From: Closterium sp. NIES-65
Lineage: Eukaryota; Streptophyta; Zygnematophyceae; Desmidiales; Closteriaceae
Direction: 5' to 3'
Length of the DNA stretch: 64,000 nt
Assembly (NCBI GenBank): GCA_948144175.1
Contig: CANXME010002096.1
Span: 1,798,001 to 1,862,000, forward strand
Shown: positions 12,186 through 22,325 of the stretch, in pieces
Layout of the letters: the number at the start of each line of letters is the position of its first letter
Position numbering within the stretch: position 1 is the stretch's first letter
Position numbers and translations under genes: made by a program
The notes under the pieces: model-generated
Databases searched by the model: none
What the model saw: only the letters and a program-made list of their open reading frames with translations
What the model was told of the DNA's origin: nothing

Positions 12186-15100
12186 TCAAGAAGAGAGCAA
12201 GTGAGGCAAGACAGGTACAAGACCCAGCTGGGTACAAAAGCGCTGATGGTCGCAAGGCGCAAGTGCCTTGGTGAACACATCAGCAGTGTTGGCCTCAGAG
12301 GCCACGTAAGCAAGTCGCAACTGACCACGCTGCTGCAGCTCACGAGCAAGGAAGTAGCGGAGAGCAATGTGCTTCGTTCTGTGCTCCAAGCGCTGCTCTC
12401 GACACAAGGCCAACATGGCCTTGTTGTCTACGTACAGCACTGGAGGAGAACGAGGCAGCTCTCCAAGGTCAGTCAGCAGGTAGGTGAGCCAGCGAAGCTC
12501 CTGTGCAGCCATGGCCCCGGCGTAGATCTCAGCCTCACAACTGGAGCCGAGAACCGAAGACGAGCGAGTAGACCGCCACGAGACAGAGCCGGAACCAAGG
12601 CTGAAGGTGTAACCCTGTGACGACCGCTGCGTAGCCTGGTCGTCAGCCCAAGAAGCGTCTGCGTGCCCAGTAAGGACCACTGGACTCCGCCCTCCAAGCA
12701 CTAGCCCCATGCCCGACGTACTGCACAGGTAGCGCAATACCCTCTTCGCTGCAGCCATGTGCTCTGGTCGGTGTCTCCCAGGAGCAACATAGCGTGCAAG
12801 GATGCTCAGAGGGTATGCAAGGTCAGGTCGAGTGCAGGTCATCAGGTACATGAGGCAGCCAACAAGCTCTGCATACGGACCACTCGACTCTACGGACTCA
12901 TCCGAAGGCAGAGCTGAGAGTGAGTGGCGAGTAGGCAGAGGAGTGGCCTGAGGCGAGGAGTACGTGAAGCCGAAGCGCTGAAGGACCTGCTGCACCATGT
13001 GTGACTGAGTCAGGGTAATGGTGCGGCGTGCTCTGTCCCGAGTGATCTGCAAGCCAAGGTAGCTGCGCAGTTCACCCAGGTCTGTGCACGTGTGTCTCTT
13101 CAGCAGCTCGGACTTCACGTAGGCGAGTCCAGCAGTGTCCGCTGTGGCAAAGACCAAGTCGTCGACGTACACGAGGATGTAGAACGGCGGCAGGGAAGTG
13201 TCGGTGCGAAGAAACAGCGACGGGTCAGCAGTAGAAGGAGCAAACCCAAGAGCCGCAAGCGTAGTCCTCAGTGTGTCGTGCCACTCACGCGGTGCCTGGC
13301 GGAGACCGTAGACTGGCCGTCGGAGGCTCCACTGGGTGCCAGGAGGGAAAGTCCCAGTGAAGCCAGGCGGACGGCGCAGCCAGATCTCCTCGTGCAGGCT
13401 ACCCTGCAGGAACGCAGTGCTGAAGTCGAGAGAGTGAAGCTCGTAGTCGCGCTGAGCGGCAATGTGCAGCAGCACCCGAAGAGTGGTCATCTTCGGGGTG
13501 GGAGAGAAGGTCTGAAAGTAGTCAACTCCCTGCCGCTGACTGAAGCCACGAGCCACGTAACGCGCCTTGAAGACAGGCGGCGAGCCCGGCGGCCGCTTCA
13601 CCCTGAAGATCCACATGCCACTGACGATGTTCGCCCCAGGAGGGGGAACCGCGTCAACGTAGGTGCCTGTGGACTTCCAGGAAGCCATCTCTGCATCCAT
13701 AGCTGCCTGCCACTGAGAGGAGTAGGGACCCTCTACGGCCTCCGCGTAAGAACGCGGAGTCGGGATGTCTAGTGCATCCGGGTCTCCCTCAGGGGCTAGC
13801 AGTACAGACGCGAGACGAGGTGAAGCAGCGGCTAGACACTGGAACTCCTCCTGCCTGTCCTCTAGGACGTCCGTGCCAAGGGCACACTCACCCCCGACGG
13901 ACGGAGGACAGGCGGACTCAGACTCAGCGACAAGACGAGCAGCGTAGTCTAGACGACAGCGCGCAGCAAAGTCGACAAGCTCAGTGACAAGGGCAGACGC
14001 AGCAGACGACTCGAAGGAAGGGTCAGTGACAGCAGTAGCAAGGAGACGCGTGACAGTAGGACTGGCAGCACGAAGAGAGTCCGACTCCGGGTCGGCAAGA
14101 GCAGGAAGAGAGGAAGCAGGAGGAGAAGGCAAAGGGGCACGCAGAGGAGCAGTGGACGGACGCAGTGACATCCGGTGCGTGCCAGGGACAGGAGGAGGAC
14201 GCTGACGCGAGCCGCGACCACTAGCGCGCTCAGTACGAACAGGCGACGCAGGACGAGACGCAGGCTCACGACGCTCAGTAAGACCTCCAGTCGGACCAGC
14301 GTAGGGAGAAGGAGCAGGCAAAGGGGAGGCAGGCTGTAGCTGTGGCTGTGACCGGACAGGCTGCGGACCCTCTAAGGAAGGAGGAGGAGGTGTAAGACCA
14401 AGAACCTGCTGCAGGAGCGGAACGAAGTACGGTCGAGGCCGCGCGGCGACGCCAGAAACAGCAGGAACAGCACCAGCACCCCCGGCAGGAGCACCCACTC
14501 CAGCAGCACCTCCAGCAGAACCACCAGAAGCTCCAGAACCTCCAGCAGCAGCACCAGGAGCACCGTCAGTCGGACCACCAACCGCAGGCTCAGCGCCAAC
14601 GTCCTCAGCAGGACCAGCTCCAGGAGAACACTCAGACCCAGCAGCTCCAGCACCCACAGGACGAGCACCGCCAGGTCGCGTGGCAGCAGCGCCCTCCGCA
14701 GCCGAAGAACCACCAGCACCAGCGGCACGCCTCCAGCGCCGGGCAAACCACTCACGCAGCTCCTGTGGAGAGAGCGGCCCCCGGTGAGACGAAGCACCCC
14801 CAGGCACAGCACCTCCAGGCTCGGCACCTCCCGGCTCAGCACCCCCAGGCTCAGTACCCCCAGACACAGCACCCCCAGGCACAGCACCCCCAGGCTCAGC
14901 ACCCCCAGGCTCAGCACCCCCAGGCCCAGCACCCCCAGACTCCGCACCCCCAGGCTCAGCACCCCTAGACTCCGCACCCCCAGGCTCAGCTCCCGCAGCA
15001 GCACCGGAGTCACCAGTGACCTCGACAGGCTCGACCGCGTCTACCTGAGACACACCTGAAGGGGCAGGACCCTGAGGGGGGAGGGGGACTACTGGGGGGG

Positions 15101-18100
15101 GACCTGGAACCAAGAAGAGGGGGGGTGGGGGGAGGGACGGAGTGCGGTAGGGGAAGAGGCGGTAGTAGGGTACCGACTCGTCGAACGTGACGTCCTGGGA
15201 GGACAGAACACGTCGAGAGGTGGGGTGGTAAAACTGCCACCCAGGGGCGTCGGGGGGGAACCCGAGGAAGACGCAGGGAGAAGCACGAGGGGACAGCTTG
15301 TCCGCAGACAGGTCGCGAACAAACGCCCGAGATCCCCAGACCCGGAACGCCGACGCATCGCCAACCTTCCCCGTCCACAACAGAGCTGGGGAGGTCTCCG
15401 GTCGAGAGACCCTGGGGTGGAGGTTGATCTGGTGCGCAGCGTACCTGACCGCAAACGGCCACAGAAAATGGGGAGCAGCCGCATGCATCATGGACGTACG
15501 AGCGACGTCCATGACCATGCCAATGCGGCGCTCAGCGATCCCATTCTGCTGTGGTGAGTCCGGAAGCGTGAAGGTCTGACGGATGCCTCGCACACGACAG
15601 TAGGTACTCAGGAGGGCCGAGGAGAACTCTCCGCCTCTGTCCGAGTGCAGACGCAAGACAGGGAAGTCAGAGCCAAAGCTTCTCCGAAGCTGAAGACGAG
15701 CTGCGCGGATCCAGTCGATCAACACCTGAGTGACCTCACCCTTGCTGCGCAAGGGGAAGACTGTGGTGTAACGCGAGTAGTCGTCAACCACTAGCAGGAA
15801 GTAGCGCTCCTGACCCTGTCCACGGACGCGGGCTGGGCCCCACACGTCCATGTGAAGCGTCTGCAACGGGGCCTCTGTCGGAGGAAACTGGGAGGAGTGA
15901 GGGGCAGCACGCTGGCGCCCCTCGACACAGGGGACACAGGCAGGGCCAGGGCCCGGAGGAAGGGGAGGGAGGGACCGGGGAAGACCAGACACAAGGACCC
16001 GCGAGGCCATGCCTCTGAGCCGAAGCAGAGAGGGGTGGCCAAGGCGGTGGTGCCAGAGGAGGGTCTCGTGAGACAGACGACGACACGAACAAGGGGCAGA
16101 CTCAGGACCAGACCTGGACGCTGCAGCAAACACCTGACCAGACGAAGGGGCCCTACCAGACGCAGTACCTGGAGGAGAAGCAGTGGTCAGTGTGTACAGG
16201 CTCGACCCCGGCCGACGTGTAAACGTAGCCAGGTGGCGACCTGTATCCGCCTCCGTACAGTGGGTCACCCGCTGACGAGCAGGGGTGAACTGGTGGACAC
16301 CTGCATCCTGGAGGTCAGCACCACTCACCAAGTTCGTCGAGAACGAGGGGAGGTAGAGACCAGTCAGGGTGCCAGAGGGGGCCGCCGGACACGGGAGGAC
16401 AGTGGAGAAGCGAGACAGGACAGGCCCCCCAGAGGGGTCCGCCAGGGACACCGCAACAGGCCGACTCAGCGGCGTGAGAGTGGTGCGGTCCCTAAAGAAG
16501 GAGCGAGACGCTCCAGAGTCAAGGGTGAAGGTGTGAGAGGCCGAAGCCGACACAGTACCTGAGAGGGCGGACTCACCAGTACCTGAAAGCACAGACGCAC
16601 TGGCACCTAGAGCAGCAGCCTCACTAGTACCTGACGCGGCAGTACCAATGCCCGGGTCGGGCGGGAAACACCGGTAACAGTCATCCTCATCACTACCAGT
16701 CACAGCATACATAGCAGAGAGAATAGCATCAAAATCAAGATCATAAATAGCTACACCAGCCCTAGACAGCTCTCCCCAGCGGGGGATCTCAGCGGCCTCC
16801 GGAAACTGCTGACGCCAGGCGTCGGTCAGGCGGCCAAAGCAGCGACGGGCTGTGTGGGCGCCTCCACACCTCTCCCCTGCACGGTCACCAGTGCGAAGAA
16901 CGTAGGGGCAGGGACCAAGCGCACCACCGCGCTGACGCTGCAAGTACCACTCACGGAGCTGCTGAGGGCCGGGGACGGTGCGAGAGCGCTGCTGCTGCTG
17001 CGGCTGCTGCTGTGGCTGCTGCTGCTGCTGCTGCTGGCGCTGACCACCCCCAGAGCTGCTCCGCTGGGACGAGCCACTCCGACCCCCTCCTCCACCGCCA
17101 CCCCCGCCTCCACCGCTACCCCCGTCGCCACCGCCACCTCCCCCACCAGGACCGTCGCTCCCACCGCTCCCACCGCCTCCTCCGCTACCACCTCCGCCGC
17201 CACCTCCGCCTCCACCGCCGCCACTACTACCTCCACTCCCGCCACCACCCCCTCCGCCACCCCCACTCCCCCCTCCACCCCCACCGCCTCCTCCACCGCC
17301 CCCTCTGGCTCCACCCGCTCCCTTGCCCCCCTTGCCCTTGCCAGTGCGGCGTCTGCCACTGGGGGCAGACGCCGCGCCGACCGACTCAAAACCAACGAGG
17401 TCGGCCGCAGCGGCAGAGGCGACAGAGGGCAGCAGGGGGGAGGGACCACACCCCTCAAAGATGGGGGTGCGAGGGTCACCCCGAGAGGCCCCTACAGCGA
17501 CAATACTCTTCTCAGCCGCTAGCAGGGACTCCTCAAGGAGGTCGACAGTGAGAGTGGTGGGACAGACAGAGAGAAACTGGTCCCTAACGACACGAAGGGA
17601 CTCAGGAAGACGGGTGACGAGAAAGTAGAGAGTGATGTACATGGGAGGAGGGTTCGCAGCGCGGAACTCAGCAGGAAGGGCAGCGTGGTAGCGGGTGTCA
17701 CTAGCGCGGAGGTGGGTAACGAGGTCAGCGACAGTGGGAAAGGAAGCGAGGTCAGGGAAGAGAAACGGTAGCATGAGGCGGCTAAGGGTAGCGGAGGAAG
17801 GGGAGGAGTAGCGCGCAACTACAGCGTCGTACAAGGCCTGAGCGGTCTTGCACTGACTAAAGTGGGCACGCTCAGAGGAAGGGAGGTGGCGACGCACAGC
17901 AAGACGTGCAGCAGCATCGCGGGTCGCCCATTTGGAGCGAACGGCAGAGTCAGCATCAGCAGGCGGGGCAGGGACAGCGCCAGAGACAAAGTCAAAGAGA
18001 GAGACCTCATCTACCGCATCACACAGTAAGTACAGCTGCAGATCCTCGACCCAGACGGCAAAGTCAATGGCCCTCCCCTCAGCGTCAAAAGTGAGAACAT

Positions 18101-18134
18101 TGGGGGTAGCCATAGCAGCAGCTGAAAGTCTCAC
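12186..18134 (-). CDS. Copia-B Gag-Pol polyprotein, 1982 aa
   Basis: A single copia-type polyprotein carrying out packaging, maturation, reverse transcription and integration. Approximate order: Gag (1-270); glycine-rich tract (275-360); glutamine-rich tract (365-380); a zinc-knuckle-like Cys/His cluster with an extended first loop (403-430); aspartic protease DSGAS (near 540); GAG-pre-integrase with HHRLGH and CVPC (690-740); integrase core with D, D, E in HMDVWGP, HSDRGGE and NGIAERR (760-870); PGGAE-repeat hinge (1045-1115); RT with YVDDLVF (near 1655); RNase H with HADASW and VDNKAML (1828-1905). A MATP start eight residues in, at 18113, is shared with all other copies and is the more likely initiator. 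The frame looks whole. Confidence 0.92.
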   Translation of the reverse strand: MRLSAAAMATPNVLTFDAEGRAIDFAVWVEDLQLYLLCDAVDEVSLFDFVSGAVPAPPADADSAVRSKWATRDAAARLAVRRHLPSSERAHFSQCKTAQALYDAVVARYSSPSSATLSRLMLPFLFPDLASFPTVADLVTHLRASDTRYHAALPAEFRAANPPPMYITLYFLVTRLPESLRVVRDQFLSVCPTTLTVDLLEESLLAAEKSIVAVGASRGDPRTPIFEGCGPSPLLPSVASAAAADLVGFESVGAASAPSGRRRTGKGKGGKGAGGARGGGGGGGGGGGGSGGGGGGGGGSGGSSGGGGGGGGGGGGSGGGGGSGGSDGPGGGGGGGDGGSGGGGGGGGGGGRSGSSQRSSSGGGQRQQQQQQQPQQQPQQQQRSRTVPGPQQLREWYLQRQRGGALGPCPYVLRTGDRAGERCGGAHTARRCFGRLTDAWRQQFPEAAEIPRWGELSRAGVAIYDLDFDAILSAMYAVTGSDEDDCYRCFPPDPGIGTAASGTSEAAALGASASVLSGTGESALSGTVSASASHTFTLDSGASRSFFRDRTTLTPLSRPVAVSLADPSGGPVLSRFSTVLPCPAAPSGTLTGLYLPSFSTNLVSGADLQDAGVHQFTPARQRVTHCTEADTGRHLATFTRRPGSSLYTLTTASPPGTASGRAPSSGQVFAAASRSGPESAPCSCRRLSHETLLWHHRLGHPSLLRLRGMASRVLVSGLPRSLPPLPPGPGPACVPCVEGRQRAAPHSSQFPPTEAPLQTLHMDVWGPARVRGQGQERYFLLVVDDYSRYTTVFPLRSKGEVTQVLIDWIRAARLQLRRSFGSDFPVLRLHSDRGGEFSSALLSTYCRVRGIRQTFTLPDSPQQNGIAERRIGMVMDVARTSMMHAAAPHFLWPFAVRYAAHQINLHPRVSRPETSPALLWTGKVGDASAFRVWGSRAFVRDLSADKLSPRASPCVFLGFPPDAPGWQFYHPTSRRVLSSQDVTFDESVPYYRLFPYRTPSLPPPPLFLVPGPPPVVPLPPQGPAPSGVSQVDAVEPVEVTGDSGAAAGAEPGGAESRGAEPGGAESGGAGPGGAEPGGAEPGGAVPGGAVSGGTEPGGAEPGGAEPGGAVPGGASSHRGPLSPQELREWFARRWRRAAGAGGSSAAEGAAATRPGGARPVGAGAAGSECSPGAGPAEDVGAEPAVGGPTDGAPGAAAGGSGASGGSAGGAAGVGAPAGGAGAVPAVSGVAARPRPYFVPLLQQVLGLTPPPPSLEGPQPVRSQPQLQPASPLPAPSPYAGPTGGLTERREPASRPASPVRTERASGRGSRQRPPPVPGTHRMSLRPSTAPLRAPLPSPPASSLPALADPESDSLRAASPTVTRLLATAVTDPSFESSAASALVTELVDFAARCRLDYAARLVAESESACPPSVGGECALGTDVLEDRQEEFQCLAAASPRLASVLLAPEGDPDALDIPTPRSYAEAVEGPYSSQWQAAMDAEMASWKSTGTYVDAVPPPGANIVSGMWIFRVKRPPGSPPVFKARYVARGFSQRQGVDYFQTFSPTPKMTTLRVLLHIAAQRDYELHSLDFSTAFLQGSLHEEIWLRRPPGFTGTFPPGTQWSLRRPVYGLRQAPREWHDTLRTTLAALGFAPSTADPSLFLRTDTSLPPFYILVYVDDLVFATADTAGLAYVKSELLKRHTCTDLGELRSYLGLQITRDRARRTITLTQSHMVQQVLQRFGFTYSSPQATPLPTRHSLSALPSDESVESSGPYAELVGCLMYLMTCTRPDLAYPLSILARYVAPGRHRPEHMAAAKRVLRYLCSTSGMGLVLGGRSPVVLTGHADASWADDQATQRSSQGYTFSLGSGSVSWRSTRSSSVLGSSCEAEIYAGAMAAQELRWLTYLLTDLGELPRSPPVLYVDNKAMLALCREQRLEHRTKHIALRYFLARELQQRGQLRLAYVASEANTADVFTKALAPCDHQRFCTQLGLVPVLPHLLSS
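14790..14995 (-). repeat. 15-bp in-frame repeats in Copia-B hinge
   Basis: Tandem 15-bp units coding PGGAE-like pentapeptides between integrase and RT. Same class as in Copia-A, with a different copy number. Confidence 0.8.
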
Positions 18135-18149
18135 CGGGATGGGAGAGTC

Positions 18150-18900
18150 GGGTAGGTCAGCAGCAGGCGGCTCGGGCTGCTCAGGTACCGGGCGGCTCGG
18201 CTACTGCGGGGCGGCTCGGCTACTGCGGGGCGGCTCGGCTGCTGCTGGGCGGCTCGGCTGCTGCTGGGCAGCTCGGCTGCTGCTGGGCGGCTCGGCTGCT
18301 GCTGGGCGGCTCGGCTGCTGCTGGGCGGCTCGGCTGCTGCTGGGCGGCTCGGATGCTGCTGGGCGGCTCGGCTGCTGTGCAGTGGCGGGGCCGGGACAAG
18401 GCCGGCGGTAGGGCCGGCGGTAGGGCCAAGTAGGAGCCGGCGGCGGGCCGAGTAGGAGGCCGGCGGCGGGGCCGAGTAGGAGCCGGGGGCGGGGCCGTGT
18501 AGGAGGCCGGCGGCGGGCCGAGTAGGAGGCCGGCGGCGGGCCGAGTAGGAGCCGGGGCCGGGCCGTGTAGGAGGCCGGCGGCGGGCCGTGTAGGAGGCCG
18601 GCGGCGGAGCCGAGTAGGAGCCGGCGGCGGGGCCGTGTAGGAGGCCGGCGGCGGGCCGAGTAGGAGGCCGGCGGCGGGCCGTGTAGGAGGCCGGCGGCGG
18701 GGCCGAGAAGGAGGCCGGCGCGGGGCCGCGTAAGGGGCCGAGTAGGAGCCGGCGGCCCGGGGCCGCGTAAGGGGCCGGCTCGGAGCCGCGTAAGGGGCCG
18801 GCGCGGGGCCGCGTAGGAGCCGGCGGCGCAGGGCCGCGTAAGGGGCCAGCGCGGGGCCGCGTAAGGGGCAGGCGGCGGGGCCGCAGGGGAGAGGGCGACC
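18150..18900 (-). repeat. GC-rich repetitive leader of Copia-B
   Basis: Two repeat types. One is a 21-bp unit of the type ggcggctcggctgctgctg (18230-18370). The other is a unit of about 22-30 bp built on gccggcggcgggccgagtagg (18400-18880). No protein is recognised. A hairpin GCGCGCC/TCGG/GGCGCGC lies at 18926-18943, near the primer-binding site. Confidence 0.8.
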
Positions 18901-18995
18901 CGAAGGGTCGCTAAAACAAAAAAGGGCGCGCCTCGGGGCGCGCTTCGGTGGGCCCAAAAAAAAATTCGGTCCTGGAGGGACCTAGCTCTATACCA

Positions 18996-19126
18996 TGTGA
19001 AACTATGAGCAGAGGAATGAATTGACTAAGTCAGAGTTGGGTACAAATACAACCCTAGCAAACTGTACCCCATATGTGCTACCCCACTATAGCCTACAAA
19101 CATGCATCAGCTATAATAATCTGACA
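18996..19126 (-). repeat. Copia-B 5' LTR
   Basis: 131 bp, identical to 11851-11981, followed by the target duplication CTGCG. Confidence 0.95.
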
Positions 19127-20881
19127 CTGCGTACACGTCAGCTCCAGCAGCGACAGCCCGTTTCATCGTGATGGCGTTGACCTGGACCGTCGAAGACTCA
19201 GGTGGCTGCCAGCGAGGTAGGACGACCCTGTTACCACTACTTCGCACTGTGCAGCTACCCGTCGTCCAGTCAATTCGTGGGTTATACCGTCGCAGCCAAT
19301 CACGTCCCAATAAAATGTCGTGCCCATCCAGTGTCGTTGCGAGCATTTCCTGTGTAAACCCGAAGTTCCCTCCGCAGCGGACCTTTACTCTCTCCACCTT
19401 TTCCCGTATAGCCAGTGGCGTGCCGTCGACTAAGCGTGCATCTATCTCAGGTAAGCATCGGTTAAGTGTTAACTGTAATTTCCGTGCGGTTGCGGTATTA
19501 ACTAAGCTGTGACTTGCTCCTCCGTCAATAAAATTCTTCACTGCTGCTCCCTGTATTTTCCCGTAGATTAGTACCGGGCAATCCGTCGCTGTACCCTCCT
19601 TATTCATCCGAGCCCGATCGATGGCATGAATCGGTACTGTGACTCCGTGAGGGTCGGTGTGGTTGGGCGAGCAGGCAGTCTCGTCACTAGTTGGCCCAAC
19701 TTCTACTGACTGCTGGCGTTTCCCTGCCTCTGAGACTCCCTCCCCTGCTCTGCTCCTCGGCGCCTTAGCTCCTCTGGGCATTCGCTCTTGCGATGGCCCG
19801 GCCTGTTGCAAGCAAAGCAGCGCCCCTTAAACGGTGCGGCAGCTGCATTCGTTGCGACGGCGTGTACAGTGGCGTGCTCGGTCGGTCCCCGAGGACGATG
19901 TCCGTAATAGGACCCTGGTCTCGGTCGGCGTAGAATGTCGATCTTCTCGGCGAGCGCGAGAATCTCGTTGAAGTTAGAGAGTCCGCGCAGCATTATCTCG
20001 TGCGAGATGTCCGGCTTCAGCCCTCCGACGTAACGGTCCACCCGCTCCGCTTCGTGCATGTAGCCGACCTGCTCGCAAAGTGCGAGAAAACCGCTGGTAT
20101 AGTCTTGAACTGACCCGAGCTGGCGCCAAGTGCGCAGTTTCTGACGCGCCGAAATTGAAGCCGCGATCGGCTCAAAACGCGCCCAAAGTCCTGCGCACCA
20201 CGCATCCCACGTGCTGTATTGGGCGGTCTCGCAGAACGAACTCCAGGTGACAGCTGGACCCGAGGGCCCTTCCTCGTGCGACGGTGGCTCGTAGGCGCGT
20301 GGCGACGTCACGATGACTCGCCACCAGTCCATGGCGGGGCCTCTTAGCAGTGAAACCGCATACCGGATCTTTGCGGCGTCCGACTCGACGTAATTGGCGT
20401 CGAAGAAAACGTTCATCGTGAAGACCCACGATTGAACTGTCGGACCGCCGCGTTGACTTGGGTCGAAGCAGGGCGGGCGTTGCGGCTTGAGCGGCATTGG
20501 TGCCATGTTGGGTTGTTCGCCACTTGTCGCCGCAAATTCCACGTGCCGACGGACTTCTCGAGGCTCCCGTGGGCTTGGTGTGATCCTGTTTCCTCCCATG
20601 CCAGGCATCGGCTGGGCGGCGCCCTGACTGGCTGCGCCTGAGCGTTGTCCCGTGCTGTCGTGTTGTGTTGGTGTGCCGGACGAGATGATGATCGGCTCAT
20701 CCGAACGTGCAGACGCGTCTGTTGGTGCGTGGGATGTCGTCGGTACGTTCATCGTGGATTGTTGACGGGCGGAGTCACGTTCCGCCGTGAGGGTCGCGAT
20801 TTCAAGCGCCGAATCCTCCAGTTGACGCACGAGACGATCAAGTTGCTCCTGCGTCAATGTGGCGAGCGTGAAATCGGCCAT
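19127..20881 (-). mobile_element. Gypsy-1 Gag and protease region
   Basis: Part of Gypsy-1. Gag starts at 20881 with MADFTL. It has a likely coiled coil near the N-terminus (EQLDRLVRQLEDSALEIATL), a retrotransposon-gag core (FDANYVESDAAKIRYAVSLL and DYTSGFLALCEQVGYM), a canonical CCHC knuckle (CFACNRPGHRKSEC) and an aspartic protease (FIDGGASHSL). It ends at the Copia-B target duplication. The leader between Gag and LTR is about 180 bp. Confidence 0.88.
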
Positions 20882-21064
20882 GGCGGGGGTGTCGGGCAAG
20901 CTCAGCGAGAGCCTCGGTCGTGGCCGTGCGTGCTTGCGAGAGAGCACTACGAGCGGCGGTGCTGTATCGCTGAGAGACGTCTACCCCCCCCCAAAAATTG
21001 AGATAGTGGGGAAGTGAAGGTGCGGATGCGGTCCGAGATGGGATTGTAGGCTCTGAATACCAAG

Positions 21065-21395
21065 TGTTACGAGTGCAATTGAGTGAACGGGCGAGAATTG
21101 CACTATCGAAGCAAGAGTACAATGAGCGAAGGTATGAGCGAAGAATATAGAGCGAAACTACAGTGGTAACGGTAATGGTCGCGCAACGAGCCTGGGACTG
21201 AGGTTGGGAACGTGTCGAAGCGTAGGCCCGGAGCGCGGGTTACCAGCCGAGCCGTGAGGTCGGGATGCGATGTGCGAAAATGGCGGGATGATGAATGATG
21301 CGATGGTCGCGAGTGGTAACGGTGCTGACTGAGGTGCTACAGTGACGTACGCGTTGAGCAGAGGTGCGAAGTAAGGAAAAGGGAATTTCCTTACA
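21065..21395 (-). repeat. Gypsy-1 5' LTR
   Basis: 331 bp, TGTTACG...CCTTACA on the plus strand. The minus-strand primer-binding site TGGTATTCAGAGC lies two bases beyond its edge at 21050-21062. Confidence 0.9.
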
Positions 21396-22325
21396 ATATT
21401 CAAATCTAGCAGGAAGAAATGTACGTGTACGGAGAATAGAACTGTACTACAATAGAATGGTGTTCTCCATAAGCACGGCTCAGCGTATCGGGTTCAATTG
21501 TACTGGACAGCCAGGTTATCCTCCTGACTTCTTATCAGGCCCCCCACCCACCTGCGGCCCGCCGAGCGGCGAACCGTCCTCGAGCACCATTTGGCGACAA
21601 GAAAGTTCTGGAGCTTCGCTGCGCTTTGCTCTCATCGCTATCGTGTAACAGACCTGGTGACGTTCGCGAATCTGCTTCGGAGCCAGAACCTGACACCTCT
21701 CGCACAGCACAACCACTTGCAGCCGCAGCAAAACCTCAAGGCAACCTGCAGTTTCGCGAATCCGTCATTCCACAGGAAACAGAAAACCGTGCCCAGATGA
21801 TTAAGCATTACAGCACGGTTCAAAACGTTATGGCACGTAAACACTCGGAAACCTTTCGGTTCCGCCACATTACGAGGATGCCTTCTGTGTAGCCTCTTGC
21901 TGCTCAGACCAGCCAGATATGCAGTGCTCCTGCAGCAGCATCTGTTATTACCAAGCAGAATAGTCGCGAGCCCTGTGATAGAGTGAGTAAAACCCGGCTC
22001 AGAGACCAAGTATTTTCAGATATTTTTTTCCCGTATGCGCGGAACGACTCGGCGCTCGAGAGGCATCATGTGTTAGTACAGCGGCATCCGCATCTCGTTA
22101 GTGTCACGTTCAAGTTTCGTGCAGATAGCGTATAGTTAGTCGCTCTCGGTTGTCATCCCATGGTTCTTCTAACCGCATCAAAAATCGTCGTCCCTTACTA
22201 GAACTAGCCGGTCCACACTGCATATCCTCACAACCCTCGACGCTTGGGAGAAATGACACACAGATATTCACACCGACGGTGAAAATACCAGCTTATTTGG
22301 AAACAGGTCCCCACTTTTTACGGCC
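21396..22325. other. Unassigned 930-bp region upstream of dom1
   Basis: Lies between the Gypsy-1 5' LTR and the dom1 start. No frame here looks like a known protein and no RNA gene is seen. It probably holds the dom1 promoter and 5' UTR, but no clear TATA box could be fixed. It may also include the far flank of the Gypsy-1 target, which cannot be checked because no target duplication is visible at the 3' end. Confidence 0.5.

Larger units (their letters stand above)
11851..19126 (-). mobile_element. Copia-B: complete, very young family-1 copia nested in Gypsy-1
   Basis: Flanked by a perfect 5-bp duplication CTGCG (11846-11850 and 19127-19131). The two 131-bp LTRs are identical by eye. One long Gag-Pol frame spans 12186-18134. 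A polypurine tract abuts the 3' LTR and a PBS-like sequence (TGGTATAGAGC on the minus strand) abuts the 5' LTR. It looks whole and is probably among the latest insertions in the window. Confidence 0.95.
1420..21395 (-). mobile_element. Gypsy-1: chromodomain Gypsy (chromovirus) with two nested copias
   Basis: A minus-strand Ty3/Gypsy element. Read 5' to 3' on its own strand it has: 5' LTR (21065-21395); a primer-binding site at 21050-21062 resembling the initiator-Met tRNA end; Gag with CCHC knuckle and aspartic protease (19127-20881); RT and RNase H (10403-11850); integrase with C-terminal chromodomain (1646-3119); and about 200 bp of 3' LTR. Copia-B sits between protease and RT, Copia-A between RNase H and integrase. 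The two LTR portions differ at about 6 of 200 positions by eye, so it is moderately young but older than its guests. It is broken at least by the two insertions. Confidence 0.9.
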
